In this document: positions 48,501 through 53,912 of the stretch, piece after piece | Layout of the letters: the number at the start of each line of letters is the position of its first letter | Position numbering within the stretch: the first letter of the stretch is position 1 | Program-made: the position numbers and the translations under genes | Source: Rapana venosa | Taxonomy: Eukaryota > Mollusca > Gastropoda > Neogastropoda > Muricidae | Assembly: GCA_028751875.1 (NCBI GenBank) | Contig: CM054157.1 | Span: 49,261,955-49,325,954 of the forward strand | DNA: 64,000 nt | Direction: 5' to 3' | Notes under the pieces: model-generated | What the model was told of the DNA's origin: nothing | The model's database searches: none | What the model saw: the letters and a program-made list of their open reading frames with translations, nothing else

Positions 48501-49394
48501 AAGCTTGCTGGGCCTGTTGCTGTTGCTGCTGCAGCCGCTGTCCCCATACACCTTGCGGTGGTGGGCCTGCTGGGGCCGGCTGCTGTGGTTGTGGCTGGCC
48601 TCCAGGGACCTGTGGTTGTGCGGGGCCTTCTCGCCTCCCTTCCACCTGTTCCATCAAAAAACAAACCCACAAACAGCTGTCATCTGCATCATTTCAAAAA
48701 GAACGGGAAAAAAAAAAAAGAATTTTACAATGACTCCTCTCGGCATACAGAAGGAAACTGTAACCACCAATAGGCTATGTTGAGACCTATTGTTCCAATT
48801 CTGTACACAATCACAAATATACATACATTTACAGGGATTTAACAAGTTACAACATCCAACAACAATTTAAAATCAAAATGGTTCACAAAACCCAACAATC
48901 CTTTGGTGTGAAATCACTTCATTGTTCCCTGTGGATCAGGTGGCTGATATTAATGCCATGTACAGGGTTCTTACAGGCTTCTCAGTGTGGAATTCTGATG
49001 ACCTTTCAAGAATTTTCAAGGAGCTTTTAAAGAAATTCAAGGGTGTGATTCATGCACTGTCATATTTTTAACCTACACTCACTAAGCAAGCACTAAGTTC
49101 TACCACTGATTGCCAGCCCAAACTTGGTTGGCTGGTGGCGGTTGAGCGTCCCCCAGCTTAACACTCTGGGGGTCACCCAGAATGTTCACTCTGACCCACT
49201 CATCCCACCTGGGAATCACTGTGAGTAGGTCGCAGCATAAGCTTGTCATTGAAAATAAGTCCTGTGATTTTTTTCTTCCATCACACATTTGGGCAAAGAA
49301 TGCTTTGTTCAGATCAGCACTGGTATCATTCTCTGAAATGTTACAAATAATACATATAAATTGATAAATATTTGCTGTATGAGTTTGTGAACGG

Positions 49395-49452
<58 letters not shown>

Positions 49453-50511
49453 TTTATTAAATATTTTTTACTTTATTCTCTTATTTTGAGGATATAACGG
49501 AATAAGCACTTGTGGTTTTGTTGTTTTTTTCCATCCAGTCATTTTGTGTATGCAGTTTTGTCAAAAGTATGTGTGTGTCTGTAGACAGTCTGCTGACTAC
49601 CGAGTCTACTGTACATAGAGAATGACCGTTTTGAGGTGGGTTTCCCCCCCCAAGTTTTGCTTTATATATTTAAATGTACTGTAATTCTTTTATGTGTATC
49701 ATAATGCAACTACATAGCAATCAATGATGCATCAGTCTAAACAGTGAGCATTCAGTACTGAATGTCTTACAGTACACTCTTTAGACTAAGTCTAGCAAGT
49801 GCTATGTTCTGTGGCTTTAAGAGCGTGCCGTCAGAAATATTTCTACAACACTGAAATTTCACGGATCGCAGAGAACTGCCTATTTTCGCCTTTTTCGCAA
49901 TTTTCCGCTTCATGCTACATTCATACCTCCACTCATACAATAAAATCAGAACAATGTAACAAAAGATCAATCAATTCTCTTTATTCACATATGCATACCA
50001 ATCATAATGATGGATTAGAACAAGTTAGAAGCATTTGAAGACAGTAACTGAATCACATTTTCCTAAGGTGCGTGGTAGAGTTTCACGGTGCAGCTGCTAC
50101 CTGCTTAGAGGGGGGAAAAAAAGAAAAAAGAGAAATAATGAGAAAGGGATTATTTAAAAAAAAAAATGAATTAAATGTATTCTTAAGTATTGAAGTATGA
50201 AAGAGAGTGAGAATGCTTTACAAACCAAGACATTTGGCCCAGAAACATGGAGGACACTGAAGAGAGGAGACTAGACACCTTATTGCCAGTACAAGATCAA
50301 CTTGAAGGAACAGTGCAACGACTAAACACAAACCCAGCCAACCAGACTACCAGGCACATTAACCAGGCCCAACCTGCCATAGAACATCACAGACAAAACC
50401 CACTAGATCGCAGCACTTGACTGAAGAAAAACTGAGATGCTGAAGTATGAGAGCACTACAGGAAAGGAAAACCAGAAAGGAAGAACAAGGCAAGGAAAGG
50501 AAACTACAAAC

Positions 50512-50592
<81 letters not shown>

Positions 50593-50845
50593 ATGCATGC
50601 TCAATTATTCCAAGTCCATTACAACAGCCGTAGGGAAACAAAAATTCCCTTTTCAGTATTCCCAAGACCACGCAAGTGGTTGTATCACTTCGTAGCTGCT
50701 GACAAGAAAGACTGAAATCTGATCTAAAAAAGAAAAACAAACACACACTTACCCCTGATCCGGGCCTTGCCACATCCTGTTGTTCCCTTTGAGCTCTGCC
50801 TCTGCCTCGGGCTCTGCCTCTTCCTCTTTTTTGTCTTTCTTCCAT
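16870..50845 (-). CDS. PIWIL: Piwi-clade Argonaute, 11 exons visible, 3' part missing
   Basis: Germline small-RNA-guided protein that binds piRNAs and silences transposons. Exons in coding order: 50845-50753 (coding part), 48645-48036, 45070-44856, 43213-43089, 35125-35045, 33414-33211, 29277-29163, 28062-27933, 25374-25257, 18837-18708, 17045-16870. All ten junctions have AG/GT borders and compatible phases and give 1,997 coding nt (665 codons plus 2 nt). Domain order: Gly/Arg-rich start (1-31), Gln/Pro/Gly-rich low-complexity region (32-210), N domain (about 235-375), PAZ (about 395-525), linker 2 (526-607), start of MID (from about 620). MID residues VVVYPRN and GMNIGKP look nearer PIWIL2 than PIWIL1; this was judged by eye. 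The MID 5'-phosphate pocket and the PIWI nuclease domain with its catalytic tetrad are absent. No further exon is visible down to the N gap at 14000. Family assignment is secure; the subclade is tentative. Confidence 0.95.
17816..18289. mobile_element. Short TTAA-flanked MITE-like element (474 bp)
   Basis: Ends are CCCTTTCAGTAC on the left and GTACTGTAAGGG on the right, near-perfect inverted repeats. It is flanked by TCAA (17812-17815) and TTAA (18290-18293). TTAA with CCC ends is the pattern of piggyBac-type elements. No transposase frame. Confidence 0.65.
18708..18837 (-). CDS. PIWIL: Piwi exon J: linker 2
   Basis: Residues 564-607. It reads TDAVKTQLDSWRLRLGNDL, then VKITGRNLGTEKLL, matching the Piwi pattern (E-L-x-x-W-(G/R)-L-x-(F/L)-x-x-(D/N)-(L/V)-x-x-(F/I)-x-GR-x-L-x-x-E). 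The acceptor GATTGCAG lies above 18837 and the donor GTTTGT starts at 18707. It ends in phase 0. Confidence 0.93.
19251..20360 (+). mobile_element. TTAA element family P1, truncated copy
   Basis: Left end TTAA-CCCTGGTAGC at 19247. The body matches the copies at 25691-26796 and 36964-38022 (GGATCGATTTTAACACAATA, AAGAAGTCCATCCAGCAAAA). The right third is missing where another element begins at about 20363, and a SINE A interrupts it at 19344-19637. Confidence 0.8.
19344..19637 (+). mobile_element. SINE family A nested in P1 element
   Basis: Core and tail of family A (GATGAGACTACAAACCGAGG to CAGCGCTATATAAATTCC and ATT repeats). It is flanked by AAACAA at 19338-19343 and 19638-19643. The intact P1 copies read straight through this site. 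Confidence 0.85.
20363..20491 (+). mobile_element. TTAA element family P2, left-end fragment
   Basis: Begins CCCTTTGCTGGGCACAGC after a TGAA (altered TTAA) and is cut at 20491 by the larger element. It matches the left end of the copy at 23198. Confidence 0.65.
20492..23193 (+). mobile_element. TTAA element family P4, copy 1 (2.7 kb)
   Basis: Runs from TTAA (20488-20491) GGGGGACTGCGGCATA to GACGCAGTGGTCCACC and TTAC (23194-23197). A second copy lies inverted at 40649-42978. The internal sequence is alike along nearly its whole length, including a promoter-like module at 20888-20957, a short frame MPKYAENKCW near 21039, and a segment coding SNAEVFVEKSDILRVKTATR near 22350-22410. No complete transposase is visible. 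Confidence 0.85.
20886..20960 (+). promoter_or_regulatory. NF-Y / USF / YY1-like promoter module in P4 copy 1
   Basis: Two inverted CCAAT boxes (ATTGG at 20888-20892 and 20917-20921), a palindromic GTCACGTGAC (20930-20939) and AAGATGGCGG (20948-20957). The same order and spacing is found reversed in the other copy at 42505-42576. Motif identity is by consensus only. Confidence 0.6.
23198..24235 (+). mobile_element. TTAA element family P2 (1.04 kb)
   Basis: Left end TTAC-CCTTGCTGGCACAC (23194) and right end TGCCCAGCAAAGGG-TTAA (24236-24239). The first half carries GGAATGCATGCATGGATTTTG. The second half has several GATCG clusters, CACGTGGG and GCCGCCATTTGCAATG near 24045-24075. No transposase. 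Confidence 0.7.
24240..24790 (+). repeat. Direct duplication of the P2 left body
   Basis: Repeats the order of 23302-23880: AAAATGCAGAAATGAA, CACACAAGGTCATTGAT, GGAATGCATGCATGGATTTTG, ACATGAAACATTCCGA, TTACAGTTCGAGCCGCTAC. It diverges by point changes and small deletions. Confidence 0.8.
24793..25245 (-). mobile_element. LINE 3' end (CR1/L2-like) with SINE-A-type tail
   Basis: The minus strand reads LHLYTPSRSLRSAADTLCFR, GHYSFSVSGPSTWNDLPLSL and FDTFKSSLKTHLF. This is the hallmark C-terminus of CR1/L2-group ORF2 (Y-x-P-x-R-x-L-R-S and W-N-x-L-P). It then runs into CAGCGTATATAAATTCC and an (ATT)n-like end at 24793. It sits directly downstream of Piwi exon I. Confidence 0.85.
25257..25374 (-). 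CDS. PIWIL: Piwi exon I: linker 2
   Basis: Residues 525-564. It begins GLSESHKSDFKLKKDLSIHT, matching the Piwi TGL-x-(D/E)-x-(M/K)-(R/K)-x-DF-x-x-(M/K)-KDL motif. It runs to RKLESFLGKVT. The acceptor is GTGGTTTCAG. The open frame runs a few codons past the phase-matched donor GTGAGT at 25256, which gives the 2-nt overhang completed by exon J. A LINE fragment begins immediately downstream in the intron. Confidence 0.93.
25691..26796 (+). mobile_element. TTAA element family P1, complete copy (1.1 kb)
   Basis: TTAA (25687-25690) CCCTAGTAGCGCTGAAT ... GCGCTACTAGGG TTAA (26797-26800). The CCCTAG terminus and TTAA target are those of piggyBac. Subterminal palindromes based on CCGGAATATTCCGG lie at 26721-26736 and 26766-26780. 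The longest frame (about 107 codons) has no transposase motif, so it is likely non-autonomous. Confidence 0.85.
26801..27932. repeat. Intron with repeat E fragment; otherwise no gene seen
   Basis: Near 27033-27125 there is TGTTGATTCTAGGATTTC then GGGGCCC-like sequence and poly-C, the dispersed repeat E also found at 29590-29700, 30700-30790 and 52190-52330. The rest is unassigned intron. Confidence 0.6.
27933..28062 (-). CDS. PIWIL: Piwi exon H: PAZ end
   Basis: Residues 482-525. It reads ISIMSQPLLMTKSKK, an acidic loop, then LVPELCLVTG, equivalent to the Piwi QP(V/L)L and (I/V)PEL(C/S)xxTG motifs at the end of PAZ. The acceptor TGTGTGCAG precedes 28062 and the donor GTAGGG starts at 27932. 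It leaves in phase 1, and the glycine codon is finished by exon I. Confidence 0.95.
28640..29065. repeat. Repeat D piece and reversed P1 left end
   Basis: 28640-28760 matches repeat D (AAGACAGAAACAAAGAG, ATTTCTAGAACAT). 28900-29065 matches the left end of P1 reversed, ending CACTACCAGGG-TTAA at 29053-29064. No right P1 end is found, so this is a partial copy. Confidence 0.6.
29163..29277 (-). CDS. PIWIL: Piwi exon G: PAZ core
   Basis: Residues 443-481. It begins RYNNKTYTVHDIDF, the near-invariant Piwi PAZ motif (T-(K/R)-Y-N-N-(K/R)-T-Y-x-(V/I)-D-D-(I/V)-D-(W/F)). It ends FISYYQN, with paired tyrosines (478-479) where the PAZ pocket holds the 2'-O-methylated piRNA 3' end. The acceptor is TGTTTCAG and the donor is GTCAGT. 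The phase is 0 at the end. Confidence 0.96.
29451..29700. repeat. SINE B piece and repeat E
   Basis: 29451-29575 carries the 3' part of SINE B reversed (CCTAGAGCTCCGAGGTTCACC). 29590-29700 is repeat E (GTGTTGATTCTAGGATTTC). Confidence 0.65.
29800..30317. repeat. GA, poly-C (about 26 C at 30191) and purine-rich tracts
   Basis: Microsatellite-dominated intron sequence: GA-rich at 30040-30115 and 30160-30175, a long poly-C at about 30191-30216 and another at 30250-30260. The frames through it are low complexity. Confidence 0.85.
30318..30690 (-). mobile_element. tRNA-headed SINE with different core
   Basis: On the minus strand the head has GTGGTCTAGAGGTAACGCGC and a B-box GGTTCGTATCC near 30627-30640. 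The core includes GGGAGAGCAGCCCGAATTTC. The middle GGATGAGACGATAAACCGAG is shared with family A. Confidence 0.75.
30700..30860 (+). repeat. Repeat E fragment and LINE/SINE tail
   Basis: GTTGATTCTAGAATTTC begins at 30701. From about 30797 the family A/LINE tail follows (ACAAGATTCAGCGCTATATA then ATT repeats), ending near 30860. Confidence 0.7.
31280..32080. other. No gene seen; GT microsatellite
   Basis: (GT)n at 31286-31302 and a short C-rich patch at 31897. The rest of this Piwi intron is unassigned. Confidence 0.6.
32080..32456 (-). mobile_element. Repeat F end followed by SINE family A
   Basis: 32080-32205 matches repeat F (GCACTGT, TCCCGCAAGGGCACACC, CTAGAATCAACAC). 32213-32456 is family A reversed, with core and a head containing AACCCAGAACCTCATGG. 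Confidence 0.7.
32640..32895 (-). mobile_element. SINE family B copy
   Basis: Reversed; shows ACATGAATTGCGTGATCTTT, GGCACTGGCAGGTCT and a diverged head with GAGATTTGAACACACTACTT. Confidence 0.7.
33211..33414 (-). CDS. PIWIL: Piwi exon F: linker 1 to PAZ start
   Basis: Residues 375-443. It reads KLQVLSGFESSILRYED, then IDVAHKMLRTTTVYDLM, the Piwi pattern (G-(Y/F)-x-(T/S)-S-I followed by D-(V/I)-(S/A)-H-K-(V/M)-(L/I)-R) that leads into PAZ. It ends in IVGRVIMTR. The acceptor CCACACAG precedes 33414 and the donor GTTTGT starts at 33210. It leaves in phase 2; the split arginine codon is completed by exon G. Confidence 0.95.
33905..34150 (+). repeat. Repeat G copy
   Basis: Matches 38510-38760 in order: TTATCCGACT, GACTTCCAG, GGTAGGTCA, CATTTTGAA, AAGAAATT(T/C)GGTTGA. 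In the other copy this stretch leads into a short acidic reading frame. Confidence 0.6.
35045..35125 (-). CDS. PIWIL: Piwi exon E (81 nt)
   Basis: A short exon of residues 348-375 that reads ILRKMNLKQINRHFFD, then VDTKIDVKHHK. It matches the Piwi stretch (L-K-x-M-x-L-x-x-(I/V)-G-R-x-(Y/F)-(Y/F)) between the N domain and the PAZ-preceding WPG segment. The acceptor TTTTCAG sits above 35125 and the donor GTAAGT starts at 35044. Phases 2 in and 2 out fit exons D and F exactly. It was too short to stand out as an open frame and was found by walking from the phase of exon D. Confidence 0.93.
35275..35530 (+). repeat. Diverged P2 left-end fragment
   Basis: TTGGCACAGC, TTCATTTCCTGCAGGGCA, TTTAACATGCAATAACTC and AACACGCAAGGTTATTAATTGG follow the order of the P2 body at 23198-23420 with many substitutions. 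Confidence 0.5.
36964..38022 (+). mobile_element. TTAA element family P1, second copy
   Basis: TTAA (36960-36963) CCAGTGCGCTGAATTG ... CGCTACTAGGG TTAA (38023-38026). Same order as 25691-26796. It has a perfect CCCGGAATATTCCGGG palindrome at 37948-37963. The first 400 bp is more diverged, with many small deletions; the last 650 bp is nearly identical to the first copy. Confidence 0.85.
38027..38300 (-). mobile_element. P1 left-end fragment, reversed
   Basis: Matches the first ~270 bp of P1 in reverse (GGGCCCTGATGGCGTGACAG, CACATATCAATATCAAGGAT, CAGTGCCACCAGAG-TTAA). It abuts the complete copy to its left, sharing the TTAA. Confidence 0.7.
38777..39210 (+). pseudogene. Acidic N-terminal protein fragment, frameshifted; element-borne?
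   Basis: After repeat G there is ATGGCTGATCAG (38777), reading MADQVDNETRCLELFFGDD and NKRQRRV. A +1 shift near 38880-38930 moves into DAENDSESTDDNSDINLATA and SKRKRQQETKAARDS, ending at 39210. An acidic leader plus a basic NLS-like run suits the N-terminus of a piggyBac-type transposase, but no catalytic region follows and I do not recognise the protein. Confidence 0.35.
39660..40482 (+). repeat. Dispersed repeat F copy
   Basis: From TGGAAGTCTTTCTTTAGAGT to ATCTCGCAAGGGCACACC and CTAGAATCAACAC. The same order is seen at 53025-53912 and, for the second half, at 45225-45535. It carries GATTGGTCAAAAGTGAGG in all copies. No coding frame is conserved. Confidence 0.75.
40649..42978 (-). mobile_element. 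TTAA element family P4, copy 2 (2.3 kb, inverted)
   Basis: TTAA (40645-40648) GGGGGACCACTGCGTCAC ... GGCATAGACTTTCACA-type end reading GTGGTCCCCC TTAA (42979-42982) on the plus strand. The terminal inverted repeat is GGGGGACCAC. The internal match to 20492-23193 includes the promoter-like module and the segment coding SNAEVFVEKSDILRVKTATR. Confidence 0.88.
42505..42576 (-). promoter_or_regulatory. NF-Y / USF / YY1-like promoter module in P4 copy 2
   Basis: CCGCCATCTT (42505-42514), GTCACGTGAC (42523-42532), and CCAAT at 42541-42545 and 42572-42576. Order and spacing mirror copy 1. On the minus strand a short frame MPKNAEKEFGLSSAHD follows downstream, at about 42425. Confidence 0.6.
43089..43213 (-). 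CDS. PIWIL: Piwi exon D: N domain
   Basis: Residues about 307-348, starting EYVRYSLRLED and running through IKVTIKLACEL to HFLNIVWR. This matches the Piwi segment that ends in a (F/Y)-N-(I/V)-(I/V)-(F/W)-R strand. The acceptor TTTTTCAG precedes 43213 and the donor GTATGT starts at 43088. It ends with two bases (GG) that are completed by exon E. Confidence 0.92.
43318..44060. repeat. Tandem duplication with an inverted MITE-like core
   Basis: 43318-43455 is bounded by TTAACTCTTCTACTACC and GGTAGTAGAAGATTTAA. 43745-43845 carries the same core in the opposite orientation. The following sequence (GAAATAAAGAC(G/A)GATCTG to CAAGAG(G/A)T(G/A)AAGAATC) is repeated in the same orientation at 43460-43680 and 43858-44052. 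Confidence 0.75.
44060..44855. other. Intron, no gene seen
   Basis: AT-rich, with poly-C at 44488-44503 and a short repeat E/F end near 44670-44712 (AATCCTGCAATGGCACAGCC). Confidence 0.6.
44856..45070 (-). CDS. PIWIL: Piwi exon C: N domain start
   Basis: This exon encodes residues about 235-306. It opens with GTYGHQVQLKANFFRM, the hallmark G-x-x-G-x-x-(V/I)-x-(L/V)-x-x-N-(F/H)-F segment that begins the Piwi N domain. It continues LYQYHVDFMPYVD and the FDGTCLYLPHRL strand pair typical of Piwi proteins. The acceptor is CTTTGACAG and the donor is GTAAGA. It enters in phase 1 and leaves in phase 0, matching its neighbours. Confidence 0.95.
45225..45535 (+). repeat. Repeat F second-half copy
   Basis: CTACAGTTTCTGTGATTGG, AGTTGCGAGGGTGCACTG and TTCCACAAGGGCGCACAC lie in the order seen at 40195-40480. 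Confidence 0.7.
45697..47790 (+). pseudogene. LINE reverse transcriptase with PHD-like finger, defective
   Basis: Antisense to Piwi, inside its second intron. It reads a linker (QRWKDYFHDLLNIENPQ), then KRKATGPSGV, GKYRGIRLLEHGMKIWEKV, motif A FVNLEKAFDRVPRK (46472-46510) and motif C LLYADDLVLVAE (about 46765-46800). A Cys/His finger follows (PCGVCHKGVGNNSIKCSKC ... WFHKRYS ... VCPTCM; 46938-47070). The thumb/C-terminal part (YLGEMS, LLYGLETWVF, LRWFRHVQRK, KRSKGRPSKTW) is open for 300+ codons to 47950. Defects: stops near 46076 and 46560, frame changes, a 27-bp duplication at about 46675-46728, and Asn in place of the motif A Asp. No endonuclease domain is visible upstream. Confidence 0.92.
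46938..47075 (+). other. PHD-like zinc finger within the LINE
   Basis: Cys-x2-Cys, then Cys-x2-Cys-x4-His, then Cys-x2-Cys, placed between the RT palm and the C-terminal region. The last pair lies after a one-base frame shift near 47030. Similar fingers occur in some invertebrate LINEs; here it is intact except for the shift. Confidence 0.7.
48036..48645 (-). CDS. PIWIL: Piwi exon B: Gln/Pro/Gly-rich N-terminal region
   Basis: The exon is 610 nt: 203 codons plus 1 nt, residues about 32-235. The acceptor is AACAG before 48645 and the donor GTGAGT starts at 48035. The sequence is low complexity: a poly-Gln tract (QRLQQQQQQ), PPQG and PGGQPQPQ runs, then four copies of an 11-residue unit GAVGGHPVAAQ. 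It ends in a more ordinary basic segment (YQRRNPYEELQIRRPEQ) that leads into the N domain. A long disordered N-terminus suits PIWIL2-like proteins. The exon stays open through all repeats, so it looks functional. Confidence 0.85.
48371..48497 (-). repeat. 33-bp in-frame tandem repeat in Piwi exon B
   Basis: Nearly four copies of a 33-bp unit (GGATGACCCCCAACAGCTCC... on the plus strand), almost identical to each other, each coding GAVGGHPVAAQ with one Val/Leu change. The low divergence implies recent expansion or gene-conversion-like homogenisation. Confidence 0.95.
49133..49570. repeat. Repeat C end, (GA)n, SINE A piece
   Basis: 49133-49225 is repeat C reversed (CCCCCAGCTTAACACTC, GGGTCACCCAGAATGTTCAC). 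49399-49448 is (GA)n. 49474-49566 is a SINE A 3' core reversed. Confidence 0.75.
49790..50105 (+). repeat. Repeat H copy
   Basis: Shares ATTTCTACAACACTGAAATT, CTTCATGCTACATTCATACC, GATCAATCAATTCTCTTTAT and CATTTGAAGACAGTAACTGA with 60170-60470, about 300 bp in the same orientation. Confidence 0.85.
50513..50590. repeat. (GA)n microsatellite
   Basis: A continuous GA run of about 78 bp in Piwi intron 1. Confidence 0.97.
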
Positions 50846-50854
50846 GCTAGTGTT
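50753..50854 (-). CDS. PIWIL: Piwi exon A: start codon, GR-rich N-terminus
   Basis: The first coding exon has an acceptor TTGCAG just above 50854, nine nt of 5'UTR, then ATG at 50845-50843. It encodes 31 residues starting MEERQKRGRGRARGRGRAQ. The GRG/GRA repeats resemble the arginine motifs that PRMT5 dimethylates for Tudor-protein docking in Piwi proteins. The donor GTAAGT begins at 50752 and the exon ends in phase 0. Because an acceptor precedes it, at least one noncoding exon must lie further right. An in-frame upstream ATG exists at 50863 but lies in the intron side of the acceptor, so 50845 is preferred. Confidence 0.85.
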
Positions 50855-51180
50855 CTGCAACATGAAATCGAAAACACCCTAGTGCTGAAGTCACTGTCGA
50901 GTCAGTACATGCACTAACCAGTTTTGAACTGCACTGCACACTTCTTTCAGCTGCAGGACAATTCTCGGCATAAAACTGGGGATAACTTCTCTGAGAACAG
51001 TATTTGTGTCAGTCGTCACCGTAAGTACTGCATCACACATTCACATTCTTTACTTTTCCCATATGCAGGCGTGTTTTGTATCCTTCCTTCTAGAGCTAAG
51101 TATTGTACTAGTCAGTACACCTGCTTTCCTGTTATTTTTCAGTTTTCTGTTTTAATACTACTACATCCAAACTGACACTA

Positions 51181-52180
51181 AGCTTCCTCAGCAGTGAGTG
51201 ATGAATACAAGTTACATCTTTCAAATTTTGCACCCCCCTCCCCCCAAAAAAAAACAACCCCAGTAATTAATATGTAAATGTCATCAACACTGCAACAGCT
51301 TTAATAGAACATACTGTCTAGGCAATAAGTTATTGTCATTTCATTTTGGTCTATAAGTTGGGGTATACTATTCCAGACCCTTACACACAATGTAATTTTT
51401 TTTGTTTTATATCATAATAAAGCACAGTTTTCAAAGAAAAAAAACAAACCTGAAATATGCTGACAAAATTGAGATTACACCATTCTTTACACAATCTTCA
51501 TTAACTCAAGAGGTTGTGCTCCCCTTCACTGTGACGTGCCGAAGCTTAAGTTTCGGCAGAATTATTTTTTAAAAATACATTTAACTAAAGGGAAAGTACG
51601 CTAGCATGTAAGGCAATCATTTTTCTAAACACAGTTGTTTCAACCATAAGCCTGCCCAGTTTGTGTGTTGGCTAATAGTAATTTTCTTTGACATGTCAAC
51701 GAGCGTATTCTTTGGGATTTCAGGCTCTCCAATGTTATGATTTAAAAAAAAAATTGTACTGTGCAAAAGTGACATCAGATGAATTCAGCAAACTTCAGGG
51801 AACTTTAGTTTGGTGAAAAATCATCACACTGTTTTAAGGGGACTAGTTGATGAACAGTTCAAGCCAATAAGATAAGATAGGCAGCCCTAATTTTCAAAAA
51901 CTTTAAATTTTTCAGTGACATATTTTGAAAATTAGTATAAAAAAAATTAGTTAAAAAAAAAAAAATTACTGTCACCTATTGAAAAACTGTAACAATCTCA
52001 AAAGTAGATATCATAAACTTCTTAAATGATGTATAATATGTATGTCTTTATTATGTTGGGTAAATCTGCTGAATTTGTCAAATATAGCAAAAATCACGTG
52101 TCACCATAAAACGGAAGGATCCATTTTACTCCCAACTCCATTAAGTTATCCACACATATATATATGTATGTATATATATA
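51181..52180. other. No gene seen
   Basis: AT-rich sequence with short poly-A tracts and no repeats that I could match elsewhere in the window. It lies upstream of Piwi exon A and may hold Piwi 5' intron. Confidence 0.6.
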
Positions 52181-52189
52181 TACACACAC

Positions 52190-52627
52190 AGTGTCGATTC
52201 TAGGATTTCAAAACAAGGGGCCCAAGGACCCCTTAAAATGGAAAAAAAAAAAAGCCCCCCCCCCCCCCCCCCCCCTTTAAAAAAAAAGGGGACAAGTATT
52301 TGCTTACAGTACCCCTAGTTTCTGCTATTTTTTCAAGGAAGAGAAAAACAAGCAGATACGTAGGCAGAAAGGTTATTTATTCACTTTAAAAGTTGCAGTT
52401 AATATGCAATGCAGTAAGCACTTGTGACACAGGAAAGAGCGAGAGAGAGAGTGGGGGTGGAGGGGAGAGAGAGGGAGGTGTGGGGAGAGAGGGACGGAGA
52501 GCGAGAGAGAGATCAAATTTAAATTTGTATTTCCACAGAGTTGGGGAGATAGATCTACTCATCTAGATGACAAGAGGTAAAAGCCAATATCAAAGGTTTT
52601 TTTCCTCACCTAGATCAGATGGTACAC

Positions 52628-52697
<70 letters not shown>

Positions 52698-52939
52698 AAA
52701 ATTGTATTTCTACTTTCAGAGAGATAGATCTAGATCTACATAGGTTAAAGCCAATATTGAAGTCTTGTTTCAGTCCCCACCTCCCTCCCCCACCCCAAGA
52801 TCCTACAGAGAGAGAGAGAGGGGGGGGGAGGAGGAGGTCAAATTTGTATTTCCATATTCAGAGAGTTCTAGAATTAGATGATAGATTAAAGGTGATGTCA
52901 GTCTTGTTCCCCCCCCCCCCCCCCCCCCAAGACCATATA

Positions 52940-53011
<72 letters not shown>

Positions 53012-53012
53012 G
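52190..53012. repeat. Repeat E, poly-C and long (GA)n tracts
   Basis: TGTCGATTCTAGGATTTC (52191) starts repeat E, with a poly-C at 52257-52275. GA tracts lie at 52440-52515, 52629-52695, 52806-52820 and 52943-53008, separated by a repeated AATTTGTATTTCCA-type spacer. This is a satellite-like alternation. Confidence 0.85.
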
Positions 53013-53024
53013 TTGCCTAACTAT

Positions 53025-53912
53025 GGAAGTCTTTCTGAAGGTTTTTTTAATTTTTAACTTGTACAGCCTCTGGTGATCAGCAGTGTTCTTGTGTGATGCT
53101 TGAATGCTGTTCTATAATTAGCGCAATCCACTTTAGTGAATGCATCCTTCTTTCCATGTTTGAAACACAGCCAATAGATATTGGCTCAAGCCAAGGCTAC
53201 TTGCCATATATCTCCAGCTCTGAACCTGCTGGGCCTTGGTGTCTGCTATCTCCTCAAAGATCTCTGGTCACTTGTACAAGGCCTCTGGGAAGATGACATA
53301 AATAGGACAACAGAGCAGGAAGAAGGCTTGTTGTGGCCCTGGGGGTATGTATGCATGTCCGTCATGTCCGATGATGACCTCCTAAGCAGCAGAGGAGGCA
53401 GCGGCTGTTTTGGAAATTGGGCAGAAATTTGATTATAGTGGAGATGCCTTGCCCACACGGCCACAGCACATCCCCACTCTCTCAGCCAAGTGGCATAAGG
53501 ACAGTCGGCGTTGGAGATGTTCTCCAAAGGCCAACCATCCCCCAGGGCTGCAGCGCATAGCCTCTTCACTTTGTTGTTGCCCCCAGCGTCAATGGTTTAA
53601 TCAAGAACTGTGATAAAGCCCAGGTGCTGACAGCCCTGGGGGTAGACTACTGACTAGTTTCTGAGATTGGTCAAAAGCGAGGTGCTTAGCTAACCTGAAG
53701 CTTCATTGGAAAACTTTGGAAGGGGGGGGGGGGGAGTAGTGCTTAATTTTTAGATATACAACGGCAGTTGCGATGGCGTACTGTTTGTTCAAAAATGCGC
53801 TGTCCAGGATTGTTTTGCGTCGTTAGGACACACTACCCACATCGTTTTTATGGTAATTTGGAAAAAAAAAGGTGGGAATCCTGCAAGGGCACACTCTAGA
53901 ATCAACACTGTA
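53025..53912 (+). repeat. Repeat F copy interrupted by a SINE-like insert
   Basis: TGGAAGTCTTTCTGAAGG to CCTGCAAGGGCACACTC and CTAGAATCAACAC. It is interrupted at 53348-53632. Confidence 0.78.
53348..53632. mobile_element. 285-bp insert with 12-bp target-site duplication
   Basis: Flanked by GCCCTGGGGGTA at 53336-53347 and 53633-53644. The empty site is visible in the other repeat F copy near 40144 (GTCCCTGGGGTGGGCTATCA). The insert has TGTCCGATGATGACCTCC, GTGGCATAAGGACAGTCGG and GCCAACCATCCCCCAGGG. Short reading frames on both strands are incidental. Confidence 0.8.

Noticed and set aside
48190..48783. 197- and 192-codon plus-strand frames opposite Piwi exon B
   Set aside because: Antisense shadows of a GC-rich repetitive exon. 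The minus frame has correct splice phases and Piwi continuity.
53246..53569. 107-codon minus-strand frame (MKRLCAAALGDGWP...)
   Set aside because: Contained in the 285-bp insert and its flank; probably repeat sequence. I cannot match it to a protein.
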